Source of the DNA: Thauera aromatica K172
GTDB taxonomy: Bacteria; Pseudomonadota; Gammaproteobacteria; Burkholderiales; Rhodocyclaceae
NCBI RefSeq assembly: GCF_003030465.1
Contig: NZ_CP028339.1
Span: 2,170,001-2,234,000, forward strand
Length of the DNA stretch: 64,000 nucleotides
Direction: 5' to 3'
The position numbers and the translations under genes are program-made. Shown in pieces: positions 1-8,404 of this stretch (the first letter of the stretch is position 1; each line of letters starts with the position of its first letter). Below the pieces are notes generated by a model. The model made no database searches. It was given only the letters and a program-made list of their open reading frames with translations, and was not told where the DNA came from.

Positions 1-621
1 AGTCGCTTCACCACCATGCTGCGCAAACCCAACAAGGCCGCCTTCGAGACCGCCGACATCCTCGAGGCCTGGCAGCACCTGCCCGCCGCGGTGCTGCGTC
101 CCGAGCGCAACAAGCGCGCGCACCTGTCCAGCGTGCTGTCGCGCAACGAGGTTGCGCGCGACTACGCCTACAACCGCAAGCTGTTCCAGCGCATCGCCCA
201 GGGCTGGTACCAGTTCAACCCGCAACTGGGGGTGCGGCGCGACACGCGCGAAGAGGACGGCGAAGCCTGGCAGCCGATCTTCGGCATGCTCAACCTGCCT
301 TTGATCGGCGACTTCGTCCGCATGGACGCCTACCGCCCGCTCCACGCCCTGGCCCAGGCCGCCGGGGTCGCCGTGGCGGAGCTGCCCCTGCTCAAGGCGG
401 GACGTATCCTTCAAGCCCGCGAGGCGCTGCAAGCCCAACAGGAGACCATGCGCCGGCGCGAGGCCGAACGCCAGGCTCCCGCCGCGGCCTCGCAACCCAC
501 CGCTGCCGGTCCCGCCGCCCCCGCGCCGTGGGGCACGCCCCAGGCCAAGGCGCAGGCGATCGAGCGGTTGCGCGCCGAGATCGCCGCACGCCATGCGGCC
601 GAGCCAGCAGAGAAGAAATAG
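1..621 (+). CDS. unrecognised protein, C-terminal part (runs off the left edge)
   Basis: The frame is open from base 1, and the first ATG (base 16) has no visible Shine-Dalgarno, so this is probably the C-terminal ~206 residues of a longer protein rather than a complete gene. The first ~130 residues are a mixed, probably folded domain rich in Arg and aromatic residues. The rest is a charged Ala/Glu/Arg stretch likely to form a coiled coil, then an Ala/Pro-rich linker and a lysine-ended tail (AEKK). I do not recognise the family and assign no function. It converges on the carboxypeptidase gene, with only 3 nt between the two stops. Confidence 0.55.
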   Translation, partial: SRFTTMLRKPNKAAFETADILEAWQHLPAAVLRPERNKRAHLSSVLSRNEVARDYAYNRKLFQRIAQGWYQFNPQLGVRRDTREEDGEAWQPIFGMLNLPLIGDFVRMDAYRPLHALAQAAGVAVAELPLLKAGRILQAREALQAQQETMRRREAERQAPAAASQPTAAGPAAPAPWGTPQAKAQAIERLRAEIAARHAAEPAEKK

Positions 622-624
622 CCG

Positions 625-1791
625 TCATCCAGGATCGACGCCCACCACGACCGGCCGTGCCGGGGCGGGCGGGGCCAGGTGGTGGAGGATCGGGCCGAGC
701 ATCGCCGCCCCCAGGCGTTTGCTGCGCGCGCCGTCCCAGCCGACCTCTTCGTCGGGCAGCAGCGCATTGTCCTTGAACGGCATTTCCAGCGTCAGCGACA
801 CGCAGCCGAAGCGGTGCGCGACCCACTTGCTCGCCAGGCTCAGCAGTTCATCGCCGAAGCGCCCCGGCCGGTAACCTTCCAAGGTCTGGAAGTCGGGGCT
901 CGCGGCGGCGAAGGCTTCGACGAAGCGGGCCTGCTGCGCCGCCATCGCGGCGGAAAAACCGGGGACTTCCTCCGCGGTGGAAAAGAATACGTAGGGCAGC
1001 GCCTCGTCGCCGTGGATGTCGAGGAACAGCGCGCAGCCGGTGCGCTCCATCTCCGCGCGCACGGCGAACACTTCCGGGCTGGCGGCGGGGTCGGGAGCGC
1101 GCCATTCGCGGTTCAGGTTGCGTCCCGCGGCGTTGGTGCGCAGGTTGCCGCGGACCGCGCCGTCCGGGTTCATGTTGGGCACGATGTAGAGCACGGCGCG
1201 CTCCCGCACCCGCCGCGCCACCGGATCGGCGCGCTCGAGCAGGCGTTCGAGCAGGCCTTCGACGAACCATTCGGCCATCGTCTCGCCCGGATGCTGGCGG
1301 GCGATGATCCACACCGGCACACGCCCGGGTGCCGGGCGGCCGACCACGACGAGGTCGAGGTCGCGCCCGTCCACCGTGCTCCCCAGATTGCGCACGCGGA
1401 CATGGGGCGACTGCGCCACCCGGCCGAGGAGATCGAGATGGCGCTCGTGCGAATAAGGTTCGAAATAGGCGTAGTAGATGCTGTCGCGTTCGGGCGTGTG
1501 CTCGACGATCAGCGTGCCGTCCTCGTAGCGGGTGGCGGGGATGCGGAGCCAGTGGCGGCGGTCGTAGGAGGCCACGCAGCGATAACCCGGCCAGCCGTCC
1601 GGGTAGGCGGCGTCGGCGGCGTTGTCGAACACCATGCGCAGCGGCGTGCCGGCGGCGCCGGAGAGGCGGAAATGGAACCACTGGTGGAAGTCGGCGGCAT
1701 TGTCCTTGCGCAGGCGCAGGTGGATGTCCTGCGGATCGTCGAGGCGGACGACCTCGATCGCACCGGAATCGAAGCACGCGCTGATCTTCAT
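625..1791 (-). CDS. M14-family cytosolic zinc carboxypeptidase
   Basis: The 388-aa protein has an N-terminal beta-rich domain (about residues 1-125) followed by an M14 peptidase domain. Zinc-binding and active-site hallmarks are visible: HPGE (HxxE motif), NMNPDG, and a later HGDE that supplies the third zinc ligand. The N-terminal beta domain and the lack of a signal peptide match the cytosolic carboxypeptidase (Nna1-like) subfamily, which trims C-terminal residues from peptides or proteins; the bacterial substrate is unknown. I chose the ATG at 1791 because GAGGAG lies 8 nt upstream. A GTG three codons earlier would overlap the yaaA stop but has no room for a ribosome site. It follows yaaA closely and is probably co-transcribed. 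Confidence 0.88.
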   Translation of the reverse strand: MKISACFDSGAIEVVRLDDPQDIHLRLRKDNAADFHQWFHFRLSGAAGTPLRMVFDNAADAAYPDGWPGYRCVASYDRRHWLRIPATRYEDGTLIVEHTPERDSIYYAYFEPYSHERHLDLLGRVAQSPHVRVRNLGSTVDGRDLDLVVVGRPAPGRVPVWIIARQHPGETMAEWFVEGLLERLLERADPVARRVRERAVLYIVPNMNPDGAVRGNLRTNAAGRNLNREWRAPDPAASPEVFAVRAEMERTGCALFLDIHGDEALPYVFFSTAEEVPGFSAAMAAQQARFVEAFAAASPDFQTLEGYRPGRFGDELLSLASKWVAHRFGCVSLTLEMPFKDNALLPDEEVGWDGARSKRLGAAMLGPILHHLAPPAPARPVVVGVDPG

Positions 1792-1796
1792 CGGTC

Positions 1797-2582
1797 TCAC
1801 TCCTCGCGGCGGCGGAACACCAGGGTGTCGGCGTCCGACGCCGCGGCGGCGAAAGCGTAGCCTGCGCTGTCGAAGCCTTTCAGCGCCTCGACCTCGTCGA
1901 TGCGCTGGCGGATCACGAAGCGGCTCATCAGGCCGCGTGCGCGCTTGGCGTAGAAGCTGATGATCTTGTAGCGCCCGCCCTTCCAGTCCTCGAACACCGG
2001 AGTCACGATCCGGCCGGCGAGCTTCTTGCGCTGCACCGACTTGAAGTATTCGTCGGAGGCGAGGTTGAGCAGGACGCGCTCACGCCCGGCCGCCTCCTCG
2101 CCGGCGAGCAGGCGATCGAGCGCGGCGGTGATGCGCTCGCCCCAGAATGCATACAGGTTGCGGCCGCGGGCGGTGGCAAGCTTCGTCCCCATTTCCAGAC
2201 GGTAGGCCTGCATCAGGTCGAGCGGGCGGAGCACGCCATACAGCCCGGAGAGGATGCGCAGATGGTCCTGCGCCCAGGCCAGATCGGCCTCCGACAGGCT
2301 GGCGGCATCGAGGCCTTCGTAGACATCGCCGTTGAAGGCGAGCACTGCCTGCTTGGCGTTGTCCGGAGTGAAGGGGCGCGACCAGCTCGCATAGCGGGCG
2401 ACGTTGAGGCTGGCGAGCGCGTCGGAGAGCGACATCAGCTCGGCGACCTGGGCCGGCGAGCGCTCGCGCAGCACCTCGATCAGTTCGGCGGCATCGTCGA
2501 GGAAATCGGGCTGGGTAAAGCGCGCCGTCGTCGGCGGGGTCTGGTAGTCGAGTGCCTTGGCGGGAGAGAGGACGAGGATCAT
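1797..2582 (-). CDS. yaaA: peroxide stress protein YaaA (DUF328/UPF0246)
   Basis: The 261-aa product matches the whole YaaA family. The N-terminus [13 protein letters not shown] is the family signature, and the [10 protein letters not shown] segment near residue 110 and the Asn-Leu-Tyr-Ala-Phe-Trp-Gly segment near residue 140 are also typical. In E. coli YaaA is OxyR-induced and lowers intracellular free iron during peroxide stress, limiting Fenton damage; the fold binds DNA. Its stop codon is 5 nt before the start of the carboxypeptidase gene, so the two likely share a transcript. I see no OxyR-like site that I would defend upstream. Confidence 0.93.
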   Translation of the reverse strand: MILVLSPAKALDYQTPPTTARFTQPDFLDDAAELIEVLRERSPAQVAELMSLSDALASLNVARYASWSRPFTPDNAKQAVLAFNGDVYEGLDAASLSEADLAWAQDHLRILSGLYGVLRPLDLMQAYRLEMGTKLATARGRNLYAFWGERITAALDRLLAGEEAAGRERVLLNLASDEYFKSVQRKKLAGRIVTPVFEDWKGGRYKIISFYAKRARGLMSRFVIRQRIDEVEALKGFDSAGYAFAAAASDADTLVFRRREE

Positions 2583-2659
2583 GGGTTCTCTGGCGAATGA
2601 AAAAGGCAGCGGATACGGGCGGCGGCAATGTTAACGCGAATCGTGCGCCACCCCGGCGT

Positions 2660-3808
2660 TCACCCGGCGCGGCGGAACGGCAGATGGCGTGCCGCATCGT
2701 CGCGGTAGGCCGCGACGCCGGCCGCCTGGCGGGCGAGGTGGGGGGCGAGGATGCGCCGGATCGCGGGGTCCGGAATCCAGTGCGCGGAGCGCACCCGCTG
2801 CGGCACGAAGCCGCGGGCGATCTTGTGCTCGCCGCCGGCGCCGGGCTCGAAGCGCACCAGCCCCTCGCGCAGGCAGTAGTCGATGCCGCGATAGAAGCAC
2901 AGCTCGAAGTGCAGGCTGTCGACCGCGCGGCTCGCCCCCCAGTAACGTCCGAACAGGGTGTCGGCACTGCGAAAGCAAAACGACAGCGCGACCGGAACAT
3001 CGCCGTCGGAGGCGGTGAACACCACCATCCGCTCGTCCAGCGCCGCGGCCAGTGCCGCCAGGCATTCGGCGCTGAATGCGGCGTGGTTGCCGAAGCGCTC
3101 GAACGTCGACCGGTACAGCGCATGCAGCGCCGGCCACTCGCCGGCGCCGATTTCCCCGCCGTGGCGCACCTCGATGCGCAGCCCGGACTGGGCCGCGCGC
3201 CGCCGCTCGGCGCGCACCTTGCGGCGCTTCTCGGCGGAGAAGGACTGCAGGAAACCGTCGAAATCGCCGAAGCCGGCATCCGCCCAGTGGAACTGCACGT
3301 CGTCGGAGACGAGCAGGCCGGCGGCTTCGAGGGTGGCGACATCGTCCCCGGCGGCGAGGGCGACGTGCCAGCTCGACCAGCCCTGCTCTGCAACCAGGGT
3401 CTGCGCCGCGCGGATCAGCGCCCGCCGCACCGCAGCGGCGTCGGCGCTGCGCGGCGAAACCAGCAGCCTCGGCCCCGCGACCGGCGTGTACGGCACACCG
3501 GAGATCAGGCGCGGGTAATAAGCCTGCCCGAAGCGCTCCCATACCGGGCGCCAGCTCCAGTCGTAGATGAAGTCGCCGTGCGAATGCGATTTGAGGTACA
3601 GCGGCAGCAGGCCGACGACCCGGTCGTCCTCGGTCGCGAGCAGGTGGAGCGGCTGCCAGCCCGCATCCGGAGCGACCACGCCGCTGGCTTCGAGGATGCG
3701 CAGGAAGTCGGCGTTCAGGAACGGGTCGCCGGGCGCGGCGAGTTCGCCCCAGGCCTCGACCGGAATCTCGGCGGCGCTGCGGGCGATGCGGACGTTCGGT
3801 TTGTTCAT
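2660..3808 (-). CDS. GNAT-fold 'peptidogalycan biosynthesis' protein (COG3146/DUF482)
   Basis: The 382-aa cytosolic protein belongs by overall pattern to the COG3146/DUF482 family, a FemAB/GNAT-like acyltransferase fold. Recognisable parts are the N-terminal VGLLPLYLKSHSHGDFIYDWSW block, the YYPRLISGVPYTPV block, the EKRRKVRAERR basic helix, and the C-terminal HFELCFYRGIDYC and FEPGAGGEHKIARGF segments. The biochemical reaction is not established for this family. The start is the ATG at 3808; the reading frame stays open upstream into low-complexity purine/pyrimidine DNA, which I treat as non-coding. The gene is divergent from bioA, with ~190 bp between them. Confidence 0.82.
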   Translation of the reverse strand: MNKPNVRIARSAAEIPVEAWGELAAPGDPFLNADFLRILEASGVVAPDAGWQPLHLLATEDDRVVGLLPLYLKSHSHGDFIYDWSWRPVWERFGQAYYPRLISGVPYTPVAGPRLLVSPRSADAAAVRRALIRAAQTLVAEQGWSSWHVALAAGDDVATLEAAGLLVSDDVQFHWADAGFGDFDGFLQSFSAEKRRKVRAERRRAAQSGLRIEVRHGGEIGAGEWPALHALYRSTFERFGNHAAFSAECLAALAAALDERMVVFTASDGDVPVALSFCFRSADTLFGRYWGASRAVDSLHFELCFYRGIDYCLREGLVRFEPGAGGEHKIARGFVPQRVRSAHWIPDPAIRRILAPHLARQAAGVAAYRDDAARHLPFRRAG

Positions 3809-3818
3809 GGGCGTGAAA

Positions 3819-3845
3819 GGGAAAGGGGAAGGGGAAGGGGAGCGG
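3819..3845. repeat. short G/A-rich low-complexity tract in the divergent region before bioA
   Basis: A run of imperfect GGGAAG-type hexamers on the + strand (all pyrimidine on the other) lies in the 187-bp space between the divergent GNAT-fold gene and bioA. It is immediately upstream of the GNAT-fold gene start and gives a purely Pro/Phe translation if read, so it is unlikely to be coding. I found no BirA-type operator in this interval (no TTGTAAACC half-sites) and no convincing sigma-70 pair. Confidence 0.5.
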
Positions 3846-3995
3846 CGGATCGGTGACCCGATTCGACCGCGAAGCAGCAAAACGTTCCAGTCCCGCCCGG
3901 CAACGCCACGTCGCAGCCGGCAGCGATTCCCGACACGGATGCGAGGTGTCGGATGCGGATGGCCCGATTTGACACCTTTTGCCCGATTGCCCAAC

Positions 3996-5375
3996 ATGGA
4001 CGCCCCCTCGTTCCCGGCATCGCGCTTTCCCTTCATGGTCCGCTCCGACGATCTGCTTGCCCGCTCGCTCGCCGCCGTCTGGCACCCGTGCACCCAGATG
4101 CAACACCACGAGGCCCTGCCCCTGGTGCCGGTCGTCGGCGGCGAAGGTGCGTGGCTGATCGATGCCGACGGCCGCCGCCTGCTCGACGGCATCAGCTCGT
4201 GGTGGGTGAACCTGTTCGGACATTGCAACCCGCGCATCAACGCCGCGCTCAAGGACCAGCTCGACACCCTGGAGCACGTGATGCTCGCCGGCTTCACCCA
4301 TCCGCCGGTGGTCGAACTGTCCGAACGCCTCGCCGCCCTTACCGGCCACCGCCTGGGTCATGCCTTCTACGCCTCGGACGGTGCCTCGGCCACCGAGATC
4401 GCGCTGAAGATGAGCGTGCACTACTGGCGCAACCACGGCGAGTCCGGCAAGAACCGCTTTCTCAGCCTGGCCGGCAGCTACCACGGCGAGACCGTCGGCG
4501 CGCTCGCGGTCACCGACGTCGCCCTGTTCCGCGACGCCTACGCGGCGCTGGTGCGCGGCGGCGACACCGTGCCCTGCCCCGACGCCCGCCTCGCGGTCGA
4601 CGGCGAATCGGCGGCCGAGGTGGCGCGGCGCGCGGCGGCGGCGCTCGAAGCCCACCTCGACGCCCACCACGCCGAGACCGCGGCACTGATCGTCGAACCC
4701 CTGGTGCAAGGTGCCGCCGGGATGGTGATGTACGACGCCGAGTACCTGCGCCTGGCGCGCGCGCTGTGCGACCGCTACCGGGTGCACCTGATCGCCGACG
4801 AGATCGCCGTCGGCTGCGGGCGCACCGGCACCTTCTTCGCCTGGGAACAGGCCGCCGCGCCCGGCGCCGCGGGCGGCTGGCCCGACTTCCTGTGCCTGTC
4901 GAAAGGCATCTCCGGCGGCTACCTGCCGCTGTCGCTGGTGCTCAGCGCGGATCACATCTACCAGGCTTTCTACGACGAGCGCACGGCGCGCGCCTTCCTC
5001 CATTCCCATTCCTACACCGGCAACCCGCTGGCCTGCCGCGCGGCGCTCGCCACCCTCGACATCTTCGCCGCCGACGGCGTGATCGAAGCCAACCGCAGCC
5101 GTGCCCGCCTGCTCGGCGACGCCGTGCGCGCGCGCTTCGCTGACCACCGCGCGGTGCGCCACCTGCGCCAGTGCGGAATGATCGCGGCCTTCGACGTCGC
5201 CGGCGCCCCGCCCGACTTCGCCCGCCGCTTCTTCGCCGCCGCCCTCGAACAAGGCGTGCTGCTGCGCCCGATCGGCGACACGGTGTATTTCATCCCGCCC
5301 TACATCGTCGATGCGGACGATATCGACCGCCTCACCGCTGGCGCGGCCGCCGCCCTCGCCGCGGCGCTGGCCTGA
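3996..5375 (+). CDS. bioA: adenosylmethionine-8-amino-7-oxononanoate aminotransferase
   Basis: BioA (459 aa) uses S-adenosylmethionine as amino donor and PLP to convert KAPA (8-amino-7-oxononanoate) into DAPA, the penultimate precursor of dethiobiotin. Visible landmarks are WHPCTQM near the N-terminus, GISSWWVN (substrate-binding Trp pair), GSYHGETVGAL, the aspartate in LIADEIAVGCGRTG, and the Schiff-base lysine in LSKGISGGYLPLS. No Shine-Dalgarno precedes the ATG at 3996, and a second ATG 13 codons later is an equally possible start. It is the first gene of the operon bioA-bioF-bioH-bioC-bioD. Confidence 0.95.
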   Translation: MDAPSFPASRFPFMVRSDDLLARSLAAVWHPCTQMQHHEALPLVPVVGGEGAWLIDADGRRLLDGISSWWVNLFGHCNPRINAALKDQLDTLEHVMLAGFTHPPVVELSERLAALTGHRLGHAFYASDGASATEIALKMSVHYWRNHGESGKNRFLSLAGSYHGETVGALAVTDVALFRDAYAALVRGGDTVPCPDARLAVDGESAAEVARRAAAALEAHLDAHHAETAALIVEPLVQGAAGMVMYDAEYLRLARALCDRYRVHLIADEIAVGCGRTGTFFAWEQAAAPGAAGGWPDFLCLSKGISGGYLPLSLVLSADHIYQAFYDERTARAFLHSHSYTGNPLACRAALATLDIFAADGVIEANRSRARLLGDAVRARFADHRAVRHLRQCGMIAAFDVAGAPPDFARRFFAAALEQGVLLRPIGDTVYFIPPYIVDADDIDRLTAGAAAALAAALA

Positions 5376-5396
5376 ACCCGCCCCGCTGAGCCGCAC

Positions 5397-6581
5397 ATGA
5401 GCCTGCGCGACGACCTCCATGCCGGCCTCGCGGCGCTCGAGCGCGACGCCCTGCGCCGCCGCCGGCGCAGCAACACCCTGCCGTGCGCGCCGCGGGCGCA
5501 GGTCGACGGCCGCGCCCTGCTCGCCTTCGGCAGCAACGACTACCTCGGCCTCGCCGCCGAGCCGGCGCTCGCCGCCGCGCTCGCCGCGGGCGCGCAGCGC
5601 TTCGGCACCGGCGCAGGAGCCTCGCACCTGGTCACCGGCCACCATGCGGTGCACGACGAACTGGAAACCGCGCTCGCGCGTTTCGTCGGCACCGAGCGTG
5701 CGCTGTATTTTTCCACCGGCTACATGGCCAACAGTGGTGTGCTGCCGGCCCTGCTCGGACGCGGCGACGCAGTGTTCTCCGATCGCCTGAACCATGCCTC
5801 GCTGGTCGACGGCATGCTCCTGTCACGTGCCACGATCCAGCGCTATCCCCACCTCGATCTCGCCGCGCTCGACGCCCTGCTCGAACGCAGTACCGCTCGC
5901 CGCAAGGCGATCGTCACCGATGCCGTGTTCAGCATGGATGGCGATGTCGCGCCGCTGCCCGCGCTGCTCGAACGCGCCGCCCGCCACGACGCCTGGCTGG
6001 TCGTGGACGATGCCCACGGATTCGGCGTGCTCGGCCCACAAGGGCGCGGCACGGTCGCCGAAGCCGGACTCGGCGCTCACCCCGAAGCCTGGCGCATCGT
6101 GCTGATCGGCACCCTCGGCAAGGCCGCCGGCGTGGCCGGGGCCTTCGTCGCCGGCGACGCGACGCTCGTCGAATGGCTGCTGCAGAAGACCCGCACCTAC
6201 ATCTTCACCACCGGTGCGCCGCCCGCGCTCGCCCATGCGCTGCTCGAAAGCCTGCGCCTGATCGAAGGCGATGGCGGCGATGCCCGCCGCGCCCATCTGA
6301 ACCGCCTGATCGCCCTCTTTCGCGAGCGCGCCCTGCTGCGGCGCTGGCGTCTGCTGCCTTCGCGCACGCCGATCCAGCCGGTGGTGATCGGCGACAACGA
6401 CGAAACCCTGGCGGTATCGGCCGCGCTCGAAGCCGCCGGCTTGTGGGTGCCGGCGATCCGTCCGCCCACCGTGCCCGCCGGCAGTGCCCGGCTGCGCGTG
6501 TCGCTGAGTGCAGCGCATCGCGAGGACGAGGTGATCCGCCTCGCCGACACCTTGTGCGAACTGGAAAGGCAGGGCACATGA
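5397..6581 (+). CDS. bioF: 8-amino-7-oxononanoate synthase
   Basis: BioF (394 aa) is a PLP enzyme of the alpha-oxoamine synthase family. It condenses pimeloyl-ACP/CoA with alanine, releasing CO2, to give KAPA. The SNDYLGLA segment, the [14 protein letters not shown] glycine-rich block, [11 protein letters not shown] and the PLP lysine in [13 protein letters not shown] are all present. It starts 21 nt after bioA, and its last codons overlap (ATGA) a 28-codon ORF that leads into bioH. Confidence 0.96.
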   Translation: MSLRDDLHAGLAALERDALRRRRRSNTLPCAPRAQVDGRALLAFGSNDYLGLAAEPALAAALAAGAQRFGTGAGASHLVTGHHAVHDELETALARFVGTERALYFSTGYMANSGVLPALLGRGDAVFSDRLNHASLVDGMLLSRATIQRYPHLDLAALDALLERSTARRKAIVTDAVFSMDGDVAPLPALLERAARHDAWLVVDDAHGFGVLGPQGRGTVAEAGLGAHPEAWRIVLIGTLGKAAGVAGAFVAGDATLVEWLLQKTRTYIFTTGAPPALAHALLESLRLIEGDGGDARRAHLNRLIALFRERALLRRWRLLPSRTPIQPVVIGDNDETLAVSAALEAAGLWVPAIRPPTVPAGSARLRVSLSAAHREDEVIRLADTLCELERQGT

Positions 6582-6664
6582 GCGCGCCCGCACGGCGGCC
6601 CGAAGGGAAGCGCGCCCCTCCCCCGGGGAGGGGCGCGCATCGCGCCAGGAGGGCCGTCCGGTGA
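6578..6664 (+). CDS. putative 28-codon ORF bridging bioF and bioH
   Basis: An ATG overlaps the bioF stop as ATGA, and the frame closes with TGA inside the GTGA that starts bioH, so the tiny ORF exactly bridges the 79-nt gap. The peptide is Arg/Pro-rich (begins [12 protein letters not shown]), resembles no family, and its centre is encoded by a palindrome. It may be only a translational-coupling device or an accident of high GC. I annotate it because both overlaps are exact. Confidence 0.25.
   Translation: MSAPARRPEGKRAPPPGRGAHRARRAVR
6610..6638. repeat. perfect 14-bp inverted repeat (palindrome) between bioF and bioH
   Basis: The 29-nt segment reads GCGCGCCCCTCCCC, one central C, then the exact reverse complement. 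In RNA it forms a very stable GC hairpin ending 8 nt before the bioH ribosome site (AGGAGGG at 6647-6653). The flanks extend the symmetry imperfectly (a CGGCCC/GGGCCG pair further out), resembling a REP-type extragenic palindrome. No U-run follows, so it is not a canonical terminator. Confidence 0.8.
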
Positions 6665-7476
6665 GCCGCATTCCCGCATCTTCCCCGCGGCTTCCTTCCG
6701 CCGCGGCTTCCACCTCGCCACCGCCTTCCTCCGCCCCGCTGGTGCTGCTTCATGGCTGGGCGATGTCGCCGGCGGCGTGGGCGCCGCTGCAGGCGGAGCT
6801 CGGCGCACGGCCGATCCTGGCGCCCGCCCTCCCCGGCCATGGCACCGGTGCGCCCTGCCCGCACGCGCCCGGGCTGGCGGGGTGGACGGATGCGCTTGCC
6901 GCCACCCTGCCGCAGGGCTCCACGGGGGCGATCGTGGTCGGGTGGTCGCTGGGGGGACTGCTCGCGCTCGAACTGGCCCGCCGCCATCCCGAACGCGTCG
7001 CCCGCCTGGTGCTGATCGGCGCCACGGCGCGCTTCGTCGCCGACGAGGCGGGCTCGCCCGGTCTCGACGCGGACGTGGTGGAAGGTTTTCGCCGCGGCTT
7101 CGCGACCGATCCGGGCGCCACGCTGAAGCGCTTCATTGCCCTCCAGTGCCTGGGCGAGGCCGACCGGCGCCGCACCCAGCAGGCGGTCGGCGCCGCCCTC
7201 GCCCCGGATGCGGACCGTTTCCCTCCCGACCCGGTGCTGGCCGACGGGCTGGCGATCCTCGCCGACAGCGATCTGCGCCCGCGGCTCGGCGAAATCCACC
7301 CGCCCTGCCTGATCATCCACGGCGAGAACGACGCGCTGATGCCCTTGGCCGCGGCGCAGGCCCTGGCCGCGGCCCTGCCCGCCGCCGAACTGCGAGTGCT
7401 CGGCGGCAGCGGCCATGCCCTGCCGCTGTCGCGTCCCGCCGACTGCGCCCGGCTGATCGAGGCATTCCTCCAATGA
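6661..7476 (+). CDS. bioH: pimeloyl-ACP methyl ester carboxylesterase
   Basis: This 271-aa alpha/beta hydrolase is the BioH-type esterase that releases pimeloyl-ACP from its methyl ester, ending the BioC/BioH pimelate route. The core shows LVLLHGWAMSP (oxyanion-hole region), the nucleophile serine in GWSLGG (Ser96), the aspartate in HGENDALMP and the histidine in GSGHALPLS. The start is a GTG with a strong AGGAGGG 7 nt upstream. The first ~25 residues are a Ser/Pro-rich extension not needed for the fold. The stop overlaps the bioC start (ATGA). Confidence 0.9.
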   Translation: MSRIPASSPRLPSAAASTSPPPSSAPLVLLHGWAMSPAAWAPLQAELGARPILAPALPGHGTGAPCPHAPGLAGWTDALAATLPQGSTGAIVVGWSLGGLLALELARRHPERVARLVLIGATARFVADEAGSPGLDADVVEGFRRGFATDPGATLKRFIALQCLGEADRRRTQQAVGAALAPDADRFPPDPVLADGLAILADSDLRPRLGEIHPPCLIIHGENDALMPLAAAQALAAALPAAELRVLGGSGHALPLSRPADCARLIEAFLQ

Positions 7477-8390
7477 CTCCGCCCCAGCCTTTGCCCCCTT
7501 TGCCCCCCGTGCGCCCTTTGCCCCCCTCCCCGGCCACGCTTTCACCCGCCGCGCCCACGCACACGCGCCGCCATGCGATCCGCGCCGCCTTCGAGCGCGC
7601 CGCGCCCAGCTACGATGCCGCCGCCCATATCCAGCGCGAAATCTGCTCCCGGCTGGCCGCGTTCGGCACCGGCTTCGACCGCAGCCTCGCCCTCGCCCCC
7701 GGGGCCCGGGTGCTCGACGCCGGCTGCGGCACCGGCTTCGGCCTCGCGGCCCTCGACCAGCTGTGCCCTGGAGCCCACCGCATCGGCCTCGATCTGGCCC
7801 CTTCGATGCTCGCCCATGCGCGGCTGCGCGCCGGGCAGCCGGCCGAGATCCGGGCGCAAGCGCCGGAGGCGGCGGCGTTCCTGCCGCTGTGCGCCGACCT
7901 CGAACACCTGCCGCTGGCCAGTGCCCGCCTCGCCCTGGTGTGGTCCAGCCTGGCGCTGCAGTGGTGCACGCCGCGGACGGCGCTGGCCGAAATCGCGCGC
8001 GTGCTCGCCCCCGGCGGCGTGGCCCTGATCGCCACCCTCGGCCCACACACCTTGCGCGAGCTGCGCGAAGCCTTCGCCGCAATCGACGAGCACCGCCACA
8101 CCATCGACTTCCATGCGCCCGCGCACTGGAGCGCCGCCGCCACCGGCAGCGGTCTGCAGGTGGAAGGAGTGGAGAATGTCGCGCTGCAGGCCTGCGCCCC
8201 CGACCTGCGCCGCCTGCTCCGGGACATCAAGGCCATCGGCGCCGCCACCGTCGACGGCGAGCGCCGCCGCCAGCCGCTCGGGCGCACGGCGTGGGCGAGA
8301 CTGGAAGCGCACTACGAGCGCCACCGCCGCCCCGATGGCCAGCTGCCGGCCACCTACGATCTGATCCTGCTGGCGTTGCGCAAACCCTGA
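7473..8390 (+). CDS. bioC: malonyl-ACP O-methyltransferase
   Basis: BioC (305 aa) methylates the free carboxyl of malonyl-ACP so that it can prime fatty-acid-type elongation to pimeloyl-ACP methyl ester. The class I SAM fold is clear: VLDAGCGTGFG (motif I), GLDLAPSML (acidic end of beta-2), then SSLALQWC. The catalytic core begins around residue 35 (IRAAFERAAPSYDAAA). The preceding ~34 residues are Pro/Leu-rich and encoded by short tandem TTTGCCCCC units, an unusual extension supported only by the ATGA overlap with bioH. Confidence 0.93.
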   Translation: MTPPQPLPPLPPVRPLPPSPATLSPAAPTHTRRHAIRAAFERAAPSYDAAAHIQREICSRLAAFGTGFDRSLALAPGARVLDAGCGTGFGLAALDQLCPGAHRIGLDLAPSMLAHARLRAGQPAEIRAQAPEAAAFLPLCADLEHLPLASARLALVWSSLALQWCTPRTALAEIARVLAPGGVALIATLGPHTLRELREAFAAIDEHRHTIDFHAPAHWSAAATGSGLQVEGVENVALQACAPDLRRLLRDIKAIGAATVDGERRRQPLGRTAWARLEAHYERHRRPDGQLPATYDLILLALRKP

Positions 8391-8404
8391 GAGAGCCCGC
8401 TGTC

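Noticed and set aside
3968-3996. TTGACA at 3968-3973 as a bioA -35 box
   Set aside because: No -10-like hexamer lies 16-19 nt downstream, and the start codon would fall at the -10.
2631-5795. A 1054-codon open frame on the minus strand across the GNAT-fold gene, bioA and part of bioF
   Set aside because: It is the antisense shadow of bioA/bioF joined to a shifted frame of the GNAT-fold gene; composition is Ala/Gly/Arg-rich with no domain, and real genes with motifs occupy the same DNA.
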